From Pelomonas sp047654785 (lineage in GTDB: Bacteria > Pseudomonadota > Gammaproteobacteria > Burkholderiales > Burkholderiaceae_C): a DNA stretch of 64,000 nucleotides. The stretch covers positions 310,001 to 374,000 of the forward strand of contig NZ_JASGKQ010000003.1 of the NCBI RefSeq assembly GCF_047654785.1, read 5' to 3'. Positions 57,882 to 64,000 of this stretch are shown here, one piece after another. Numbering within the stretch: the stretch's first letter is position 1; each line of letters starts with the position of its first letter. The notes beneath the pieces were generated by a model. The model was not told the DNA's origin. It ran no database searches and saw nothing but the letters and a program-made list of their open reading frames with translations. The translations under genes were made by a program, and so were the position numbers.

Positions 57882-59345
57882 ATGAACACCACGCTGATCG
57901 TTTTCGTCGTGCTCTACCTGCTCGGCACGCTGGGCATCGGCGTCTGGGCCGGCACGCGGGTCAAGAACACGTCGGACTTCGCCGTCGCCGGGCGCAGCCT
58001 GCCGCTGGTCATGGTCATCACGACGACCTTCGCCACCTGGTTCGGCGCCGAGACGGTGATGGGCATCCCGGCCAAGTTCGTGCAGGGCGGGCTGGGCGCG
58101 ATCATCGAGGACCCGTTCGGCGCCGGTCTGTGCCTGGTGCTGGTGGGCGCCTTCTTCGCCGCCCGGCTGTACCGCAGGAACCTGCTGACCATCGGCGACT
58201 TCTACCGCCAGCGCTTCGGCAAGGGCGTGGAGGTGGTCTGCTCGCTGGCCATCATCCTGAGCTACCTGGGCTGGGTGGCCGCGCAGGTCACCGCGCTGGG
58301 CCTGGTGTTCAACATCCTGACGAACGGCGCGATGAGCGCCGAGACGGGCATGGTCGTGGGCCTGCTGGCGGTGCTGGTGTACGTCGTCGTCGGCGGCTTC
58401 CTGGCCGTGGCCTGGACGGACTTCATCCAGATGATCGTGCTGGTGCTCGGCCTGTCGGCCATCGCGGTGTTCTCGGCCGACCTGGCCGGCGGCGCGGGCG
58501 TGGTGCTGGACCTGGCGCGGCAGAAGGAGCTGGGTCGCTTCCTGCCCGCGCCCACGTTCACCGACATCGCCATGTTCATCGGCGCGGCGCTGACCATGAT
58601 GCTGGGCTCCATCCCGCAGCAGGACGTGTTCCAGCGCGTCATGTCCGCCAAGGACGCCCGGACCGCGCAGCGCGGCGCGGTGATCGGCGGCTTCGGCTAC
58701 ATCGCCTTCGCCTTCGTGCCGATGTTCATCGTGCTGGCGGCCGTCGTCGTCATGGGCGACCGGGCGCTGGACCTGGCGCAGAACGACTACCAGCGCGTGC
58801 TGCCCACTTTCATCATGGGCCACATGCCGCTGCTGATGCAGATCCTGTTCTTCGGCGCGCTGCTGTCGGCCATCAAGAGCACCTCGTCGGCCACGCTGCT
58901 GGCGCCGACGACCAGCTTCGTCGAGAACATCCTCAAGCAGCTGCGCCCGGGCATGAGCGACCGCCAGCAGCTCGTGGCGATGCGCGTCACGCTGGTCGTG
59001 TTCGCCTTCGCGGTGCTGGCCTACGCGATCGCGCTGCAGGGCACGCCCATCTACGAGCTCGTCAGCGCGGCCTACCAGGTGACGCTGGTGGCCGCCTTCG
59101 TGCCGCTGGTGTTCGGCCTGTACTGGGAGCGCGCGACGACGCAGGGCGCCGTGTGCGCGATCGCGGCCGGCGTCGCCGTGTGGGTGCTGTTCTTCCCGCA
59201 GGTCACGACCTGGGGCGAGTTCTTCCCCGGCCAGCTCGCCGGCCTGCTCGCGGCGCTCGCCGGCATGCTCGCCGGCTCGCTCGCGCCGCAATGGCTGGCC
59301 AACCGCCACGAGCACGTCAGCCACCATCTGCCCAGGCACGGCTGA
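57882..59345 (+). CDS. sodium:solute symporter family transporter
   Basis: A 487-residue inner-membrane transporter of the SSS (solute:sodium symporter) family, with about 13 hydrophobic helices. DFAVAGRSLPLVMVITTTFATWFGAETVMGIP is the N-terminal signature (outline, about residues 32-63), and GGFLAVAWTDFIQM and ALLSAIKSTSSATLLAPTTSFVENI hold the sodium-site residues. The substrate is unknown; an organic acid or amino acid is likely. A CATAAT -10-like element precedes it. It stands between ubiB and the FmdB gene. Confidence 0.88.
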   Translation: MNTTLIVFVVLYLLGTLGIGVWAGTRVKNTSDFAVAGRSLPLVMVITTTFATWFGAETVMGIPAKFVQGGLGAIIEDPFGAGLCLVLVGAFFAARLYRRNLLTIGDFYRQRFGKGVEVVCSLAIILSYLGWVAAQVTALGLVFNILTNGAMSAETGMVVGLLAVLVYVVVGGFLAVAWTDFIQMIVLVLGLSAIAVFSADLAGGAGVVLDLARQKELGRFLPAPTFTDIAMFIGAALTMMLGSIPQQDVFQRVMSAKDARTAQRGAVIGGFGYIAFAFVPMFIVLAAVVVMGDRALDLAQNDYQRVLPTFIMGHMPLLMQILFFGALLSAIKSTSSATLLAPTTSFVENILKQLRPGMSDRQQLVAMRVTLVVFAFAVLAYAIALQGTPIYELVSAAYQVTLVAAFVPLVFGLYWERATTQGAVCAIAAGVAVWVLFFPQVTTWGEFFPGQLAGLLAALAGMLAGSLAPQWLANRHEHVSHHLPRHG

Positions 59346-59386
59346 TCGCATAAAATCGCGGGCTTTTCGTCCCCCGAAGACCCGCC

Positions 59387-59677
59387 ATGCCGATCTACGC
59401 CTACCGCTGCAGCGCCTGTGGCCACGCCAAGGACGTGCTGCAAAAGCTCTCCGACGCGCCGCTGACCACCTGCCCGGCCTGCGGGGCGGAGCACTTCGCC
59501 AAGCAGGTCACCGCCGCCGGCTTCCAGCTCAAGGGCTCGGGCTGGTATGCCACCGACTTCAAGGGCGCCGCCGCACCCGCCGCCGCCGCGGCGGCCCCGG
59601 CAGCCGCCGAGGCGCCCAAGGCCGAGGCCAGCGCCGCGCCCGCCGCGTCCTGCGGCGGCTCCTGCGCCTGCCATTGA
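59387..59677 (+). CDS. FmdB-family zinc-ribbon protein
   Basis: A 96-residue protein with the zinc ribbon MPIYAYRCSACGHAKDVLQ and TTCPACGAEHFAKQV, two CxxC pairs about 21 residues apart. After GSGWYATDFKG comes an Ala-rich tail ending in Cys residues (SCGGSCACH). The function is unknown; family members may be regulators. The N-terminal FmdB domain and the place next to DUF502 and aspS are common in Betaproteobacteria. A TAAAAT -10-like element precedes it. Confidence 0.88.
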   Translation: MPIYAYRCSACGHAKDVLQKLSDAPLTTCPACGAEHFAKQVTAAGFQLKGSGWYATDFKGAAAPAAAAAAPAAAEAPKAEASAAPAASCGGSCACH

Positions 59678-60372
59678 AGCCGGCCGACGTGGGCGCCTCG
59701 CTTCGCCGATACCTGGTCGCCGGCCTGCTGGTCTGGCTGCCGCTGGCCATCACCGTCTGGGTGCTCACGCAGCTGCTGGGCGTCGTCAACGGCGTCTTCG
59801 GCTCGCTGCTGACCGCGCTGGCGCTGGTGATGCCCGCCTCGCTGCGCGAGGCCATCCTGGGGCTGCAGCACGTGCCGGGCCTGGGCCTGCTGATCCTGGC
59901 CGGCGGCCTGCTGGCCACCGGCATGGCCGTGGCCAACATCTTCGGCCAGTGGCTGCTGACGCAGTGGGACCGGCTGATGTCCAACATCCCCATCGTCAAG
60001 AGCATCTACAGCTCGGTCAAGCAGGTGTCGGACACGCTGTTCTCCAGCAGCGGCAACGCCTTCCGCGAGGCCGTGCTGGTGCAGTACCCGCGCGCCGGAG
60101 CCTGGACCATCGCCTTCGTCACCGGCACGCCCAGCGGCGAAGTGGCCTGCCAGCTGGACGGCGAGCACACCAGCGTCTACGTGCCCACCACGCCCAACCC
60201 CACGTCGGGCTTCTTCCTCATCGTGCCGACGGCCGACCTCAAGCCGCTGCGGATGACGGTGGACGAGGCGCTCAAGTACATCATCTCGATGGGCACGGTG
60301 GCGCCGCCGCCCCAGCCCTGCGCGCCGTCGGGCGCCGCCGACGCGCCACGCGATCAGCCGGGCCGAAATTGA
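59674..60372 (+). CDS. DUF502 inner-membrane protein
   Basis: A 232-residue protein with two N-terminal helices (LVAGLLVWLPLAITVWVLTQL and a second near LGLLILAGGLLATGMAVANI) and a soluble C-terminal part with IPIVKSIYSSVKQVSDTLF, VLVQYPRAGAWTIAFVTG and VPTTPNPTSGFFLIVP, all typical of DUF502. Function unknown; probably a membrane-associated factor. The start is TTG at 59674, overlapping the FmdB stop (TTGA), because no ATG fits before the conserved region. The C-terminus is Pro/Ala-rich. Confidence 0.86.
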   Translation: MKPADVGASLRRYLVAGLLVWLPLAITVWVLTQLLGVVNGVFGSLLTALALVMPASLREAILGLQHVPGLGLLILAGGLLATGMAVANIFGQWLLTQWDRLMSNIPIVKSIYSSVKQVSDTLFSSSGNAFREAVLVQYPRAGAWTIAFVTGTPSGEVACQLDGEHTSVYVPTTPNPTSGFFLIVPTADLKPLRMTVDEALKYIISMGTVAPPPQPCAPSGAADAPRDQPGRN

Positions 60373-60468
60373 ACGGGTTGGGCGCCCTGGCAGGCACCCA
60401 ATCCTGAGGGCCGACGCGCCCGACAGCGCCCCCCAGACATCCCCTGCAAAGAATCCGGAGAACAACCC

Positions 60469-62268
60469 ATGCGTACCTGCTATGCCGGCCAAGTCAGCGA
60501 ACAGCTGCTGGACCAGACCGTCACCCTGATGGGCTGGGCCCACCGCAGCCGCGACCACGGCGGCGTCATCTTCATCGAACTGCGCGACCGCGAAGGCCTC
60601 GTGCAGGTCGTCTGCGACCCCGACCGCCCCGAGATGTTCAAGGTGGCCGAGAGCGTGCGCAGCGAGTACTGCCTGAAGGTCGTCGGCCGGGTGCGCGCCC
60701 GCCCGGGCGACAAGCACAACGCCAACGTCGCCAGCGGCAAGGTCGAGGTGCTGTGCCACGAGCTCGAGGTCCTGAACCCGTCGGTGCCCGTGCCGTTCCA
60801 GATCGACGAGGACAACCTGTCCGAGACGACCCGCCTCACGCACCGCGTGCTGGACCTGCGCCGCCCCTACATGCAGAACAACCTGATGCTGCGCTACCGC
60901 GTCGCGATGGAAGTGCGCAAGTTCCTGGACGAGCACGGCTTCATCGACATCGAGACGCCCATGCTCACCAAGAGCACGCCCGAGGGCGCGCGCGACTACC
61001 TCGTGCCCAGCCGCGTGCATGACGGCCATTTCTTCGCGCTGCCGCAGTCGCCGCAGCTGTTCAAGCAGCTGCTGATGGTCGCGGGCTTCGACCGCTACTA
61101 CCAGATCACCAAGTGCTTCCGCGACGAGGACCTGCGCGCCGACCGCCAGCCCGAGTTCACGCAGATCGACATCGAGACCTCGTTCCTGACGGAAGAGGAA
61201 ATCCGCTCGATGTTCGAGGGCATGATCCGCCACGTGTTCCGCCGGGCGCTGAACGTCGAGCTGGGCGACTACCCGGTCATGAAATACGCCGAGGCCATGC
61301 GCCGCTTCGGCTCCGACAAGCCGGACCTGCGCGTCAAGCTCGAATTCACCGAGCTGACCGACGCGATGACGACGGTGGACTTCAAGGTCTTCAGCGGCCC
61401 GGCCACGACGCCGGGCGGCCGCGTCGTCGCGCTGCGCGTGCCGGGCGGCGCGGCGCTGAGCCGCGGCGAGATCGACGCCTACACCGAGTTCGTCAAGATC
61501 TACGGCGCCAAGGGCCTGGCCTGGATCAAGGTCAACGAGGTCGCCAAGGGCCCTGATCTCAGGTCTGGCCTGCAGTCCCCCATCGTCAAGAACCTGCACG
61601 ACGAGGCCGTCGCCGAGATCCTCAAGCGCACCGGCGCGCAGGACGGCGACCTGATCTTCTTCGGCGCCGACAAGGCCAAGGTCGTCAACGACGCCATCGG
61701 CGCGCTGCGCCTGAAGATCGGCCACAGCGACTTCGGCAAGGCCAATGGCCTGTTCGAGGACCGCTGGGCGCCGCTGTGGGTCGTGGACTTCCCGATGTTC
61801 GAGCACGACGAGGAGAGCGGCCGCTGGGCGGCCGTGCACCACCCCTTCACGGCGCCCAAGGACGGCCACGAGGACCTGATGGCCAGCGACCCCGGCGCCT
61901 GCATCGCCAAGGCCTACGACATGGTGCTGAACGGCTGGGAACTGGGCGGCGGCTCGGTGCGCATCCACCGCGCCGACGTGCAGGCCAAGGTCTTCGCGGC
62001 GCTGAACATCAGCGAAGAAGACCAGCGCATCAAGTTCGGCTTCCTGCTGGACGCGCTGCAATACGGCGCGCCGCCGCACGGCGGCCTGGCCTTCGGCCTG
62101 GACCGCATCGTCACGATGATGACCAAGGCCGAGTCCATCCGCGACGTGATCGCCTTCCCCAAGACCCAGCGCGCCCAGTGCCTGCTGACCGGCGCGCCGT
62201 CGCTGGTGGACGAGAAGCAGCTGCGCGAGCTGCACATCCGGCTGCGCAACGCGACGCCGGCGGCCTGA
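60469..62268 (+). CDS. aspS: aspartyl-tRNA synthetase
   Basis: A 599-residue class II synthetase, full length for the bacterial type with an inserted GAD domain (about residues 290-420). N-terminal OB-fold anticodon-binding blocks include GWAHRSRDHGGVIFIELRDR; motif 1 lies near FLDEHGFIDIETP, motif 2 is CFRDEDLRADRQPEFTQID, and motif 3 is GLAFGLDRIV. In Proteobacteria without asparaginyl-tRNA synthetase it may be non-discriminating; that cannot be told here. A good GGAGAA ribosome-binding site precedes the ATG. Confidence 0.97.
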   Translation: MRTCYAGQVSEQLLDQTVTLMGWAHRSRDHGGVIFIELRDREGLVQVVCDPDRPEMFKVAESVRSEYCLKVVGRVRARPGDKHNANVASGKVEVLCHELEVLNPSVPVPFQIDEDNLSETTRLTHRVLDLRRPYMQNNLMLRYRVAMEVRKFLDEHGFIDIETPMLTKSTPEGARDYLVPSRVHDGHFFALPQSPQLFKQLLMVAGFDRYYQITKCFRDEDLRADRQPEFTQIDIETSFLTEEEIRSMFEGMIRHVFRRALNVELGDYPVMKYAEAMRRFGSDKPDLRVKLEFTELTDAMTTVDFKVFSGPATTPGGRVVALRVPGGAALSRGEIDAYTEFVKIYGAKGLAWIKVNEVAKGPDLRSGLQSPIVKNLHDEAVAEILKRTGAQDGDLIFFGADKAKVVNDAIGALRLKIGHSDFGKANGLFEDRWAPLWVVDFPMFEHDEESGRWAAVHHPFTAPKDGHEDLMASDPGACIAKAYDMVLNGWELGGGSVRIHRADVQAKVFAALNISEEDQRIKFGFLLDALQYGAPPHGGLAFGLDRIVTMMTKAESIRDVIAFPKTQRAQCLLTGAPSLVDEKQLRELHIRLRNATPAA

Positions 62269-62287
62269 CTGTCTCACCGGCAAGAAG

Positions 62288-62319
62288 GAAGGCCCCGTGG
62301 CGCGAGCCGCGGGGCCTTC
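62288..62319. terminator. terminator between convergent aspS and S9 peptidase genes
   Basis: A perfect 10-base stem GAAGGCCCCG (62288-62297) and CGGGGCCTTC (62310-62319), followed by TGCGTTT. It lies 20 bases after aspS and 22 bases before the stop of the convergent gene, so it may serve both directions. Confidence 0.75.
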
Positions 62320-62341
62320 TGCGTTTCCGGCGGCGTCGCGG

Positions 62342-64000
62342 CTACCGCAGCGGCCTGCCCGCCAGCAGCCGCGTGACGAACTCCAGCGTGGCCTGGGTCA
62401 GGTAGCGGCGGTTGCCGGCCTTGCCGAAGCTGTGGCCCTCGTCCTCGGCGGTCAGGAACCACACCGGCGTGCCCTGTGCGCGCACCGCGCGCACCATGGC
62501 CTCGGCCTCGCCGTAGGGCACGCGCGGGTCGTTGCGGCCGTGGACGACGAACAGCGGCTTGCGTACCGCGGCGGCATGCGTCAGCGGCGAGATGCGCTGC
62601 AGGAACTCGCGCATCGCCGGGTCGCGCTCGTCGCCGTACTCGGCGCGCCGGTTGTCGCGCCGGTACAGCTCGGTGTGCTCCAGGAAGCTGACGAAGTTGG
62701 CGATGCCGACGCGGCAGATGCTGCCCAGGATGCGCGCGGATTCCTGGGTGGCCACCGCCAGCGACATGTAGCCGCCGTAGCTGCCGCCCGCGACGATCAC
62801 GCGCGAGGCGTCCATGTCGGGCCGGCCGGCCACCAGGTCCAGCAGCGTGCCGATGTCGCGCACCGAGTCCTCGCGCAGGCGGCCGTTGTCCAGCTTCAGG
62901 AAGCGTTTGCCGAAGCCGTCCGAGCCGCGCACATTGGGCTCGATGACGTGCAGGCCCAGCTGCTCCACCAGCGCCCGCAGCACGCCGCTGACGTGGCCGG
63001 GCCGGGCCTGCGACGCGGGGCCGCCGTGGATGTGGATGTACACCGGCCGCGGCCCGGTGAAGCGCGCGGGCGGCGCCAGGTGCAGGCCGCTCAGCGGCAG
63101 GCCGTCGAAGCCGGTCCAGCGCAGCACGCCGGCCTGCAGCGGCGTGCCGGCCTCGGCGGCGCTCCACGGCACGAGCCGTTCGTCCTGCAGCGACCACGCG
63201 AACAGCCGGCCCGGGCTGTCGGCGGACACGTGGTCGAAGCCCAGCAGCGGCAGCCGCGGGTGCCAGCGCGGGCGGCTCAGCACGCCGTTCGGCAGCCCGG
63301 TGGCGATGCGGCGCGGCGTGGCCGGGCCGTCCGGCGCCAGCAGCGCGAGTTCGGAGATGCCGTCGACGTTGTAGACCAGGGCCAGCGGCCGGCCGTCGCC
63401 CGGGGCGGCCAGCGCTTCCAGGTCGGCGCGCTGGTCGGTCAGCAGCGCGGTGCGCCGGCCGGTGGCGGCGTCCACGCGGACGAGGTGGCGGAAGTCGCCC
63501 TGCGTGGCCTGGCGGCGCCACAGCAGGTCGGGCCGCGGGGCCGGGGCCGCCGAGGCGGGGGCTGTGGCGGCGGCCGCGGCCTGGGGCGCGGCCTCGTCGT
63601 CCGCCTCGCCCGTGCGGCCGGCGCTGCCCAGCGGTACCGGGGCGCTGCCGTCCAGCGCGAAGGCCAGGGCCTGGGTGCGCGCGCCGCGCGTCTGCGTGGC
63701 GACGATGCGGCCGCCGGGGCTGACGCGCAGGTCGGTGTAGCGCGCGCCGCTCACCTCGGCGAGCCGGCGGCGCGTGCCGGGCTGCTGCGGGTCCAGCCAC
63801 CACAGGCTGCTGTGCGAGGCCGCGGCCGCGCCGCCTTCGCGGTTGAGCTGCTCCTGCAGGCAGACCAGTCCGCCGCCGTGCGGCAGGAACTCGAACTCGC
63901 TGACGCGCGCGCCGGCCGGCGTCAGCGGCTGCGGCTCGCCGCCGTCCGGCGCGAGCCGGAACAGGCGGAACGCCTCGTCGCCGTCCTGGTCCCGGCTGAA
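62342..64000 (-). CDS. S9 prolyl oligopeptidase family peptidase, N-terminus outside window
   Basis: 552 C-terminal residues are visible and the frame stays open to the right edge, so the gene continues beyond the window; the GTG near 63754 is not a real start. The first visible part (SRDQDGDEAFRLFRLAP and later repeats) is a beta-propeller. The catalytic domain has VAGGSYGGYMSLAVAT (nucleophile Ser), GRNDPRVPYGEAEAM (Asp) and DEGHSFGKAGNR (His). Such enzymes cut short peptides. A low-complexity Ala-rich stretch interrupts the propeller around 63530-63600. It is convergent with aspS. Confidence 0.88.
   Translation of the reverse strand, partial: FSRDQDGDEAFRLFRLAPDGGEPQPLTPAGARVSEFEFLPHGGGLVCLQEQLNREGGAAAASHSSLWWLDPQQPGTRRRLAEVSGARYTDLRVSPGGRIVATQTRGARTQALAFALDGSAPVPLGSAGRTGEADDEAAPQAAAAATAPASAAPAPRPDLLWRRQATQGDFRHLVRVDAATGRRTALLTDQRADLEALAAPGDGRPLALVYNVDGISELALLAPDGPATPRRIATGLPNGVLSRPRWHPRLPLLGFDHVSADSPGRLFAWSLQDERLVPWSAAEAGTPLQAGVLRWTGFDGLPLSGLHLAPPARFTGPRPVYIHIHGGPASQARPGHVSGVLRALVEQLGLHVIEPNVRGSDGFGKRFLKLDNGRLREDSVRDIGTLLDLVAGRPDMDASRVIVAGGSYGGYMSLAVATQESARILGSICRVGIANFVSFLEHTELYRRDNRRAEYGDERDPAMREFLQRISPLTHAAAVRKPLFVVHGRNDPRVPYGEAEAMVRAVRAQGTPVWFLTAEDEGHSFGKAGNRRYLTQATLEFVTRLLAGRPLR

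Noticed and set aside
57255..59351. A 698-codon His/Arg/Gln-rich open frame antisense to the symporter and ubiB
   Set aside because: Mirror image of membrane-protein codons; no start context and no family features.
59401..62283. A 960-codon open frame antisense to aspS and DUF502
   Set aside because: No recognisable domain, biased composition, and complete overlap with the unmistakable aspartyl-tRNA synthetase gene.
63452..63754. GTG near 63754 as the start of the S9 peptidase
   Set aside because: The frame stays open to 64000 and the upstream residues continue the propeller domain, so the real start is outside the window.
1..64000. Insertion sequences, integrases, prophage genes, tRNA or rRNA genes
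   Set aside because: I looked for transposase, integrase and phage protein signatures among the translated frames and for cloverleaf-like sequences between genes and found none.

Overview
The window is high-GC, gene-dense chromosomal DNA of a betaproteobacterium, most likely of the order Burkholderiales (Leptothrix/Rubrivivax/Roseateles-like). The basis is gene families and gene order: a DUF971-ubiE pair, ubiJ-ubiB, FmdB-DUF502-aspS, nudB-endonuclease-clsB, a Pseudomonas-type five-enzyme hut pathway, and an XrtB-type (exosortase B) exopolysaccharide locus of the methanolan (eps) kind. I saw no transposase, tRNA, rRNA or CRISPR array. Many neighbouring genes are fused by 4-base ATGA-type overlaps.

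Layout. 0-6.8 kb holds housekeeping genes: the start of an RNB-family ribonuclease, a YqiA-like esterase, a large secreted zinc metalloprotease, a PaaI-like thioesterase, nudB, an endonuclease/exonuclease/phosphatase and clsB. 6.8-16.8 kb is histidine catabolism on two divergent arms around a HutC-type operator. hutU-hutH and two orphan periplasmic binding proteins run leftwards; hutC-hutD-hutI-hutG-hutF run rightwards. Together they convert histidine to glutamate plus formate through formimino- and formylglutamate. 16.8-19.9 kb has an asparaginase and an M13 peptidase. 20-21.2 kb has DUF971 and ubiE.

21.4-55.6 kb is one large exopolysaccharide locus. The left arm (+) encodes EpsD, EpsE, EpsF and EpsG (secretion and chain length), exosortase B with EpsI, a Wzx-like flippase, an FrhB-like iron-sulfur protein, a pyruvyl transferase, a Wzy-like polymerase, an acyltransferase and three glycosyltransferases. 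The middle (-) is a three-gene cassette: a giant DUF1800 lipoprotein with six carbohydrate-binding-like repeats, a Tat-exported DUF1501 protein and an unknown Tat-like exported protein. The right arm makes nucleotide sugars (UDP-sugar epimerase and nucleotidyltransferase on +; rfbBDAC for dTDP-rhamnose, manC for GDP-mannose and galE on -), plus the outer-membrane protein EpsL and the initiating phosphotransferase EpsB. The likely product is a pyruvylated and acylated heteropolysaccharide with rhamnose and mannose, made by a Wzx/Wzy pathway. This locus lies between ubiE and ubiJ-ubiB, which are usually close neighbours.

55.7-64 kb returns to housekeeping: ubiJ, ubiB, a sodium/solute symporter, FmdB, DUF502, aspS and most of an S9 peptidase read from the other strand.

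Two observations stand out. A GC-rich interspersed repeat family has at least five copies here, and two of them sit in frame inside the conserved enzymes HutH and HutU. The DUF1800/DUF1501/unknown cassette, with its own regulatory region, may be an undescribed surface module of the exopolysaccharide system.
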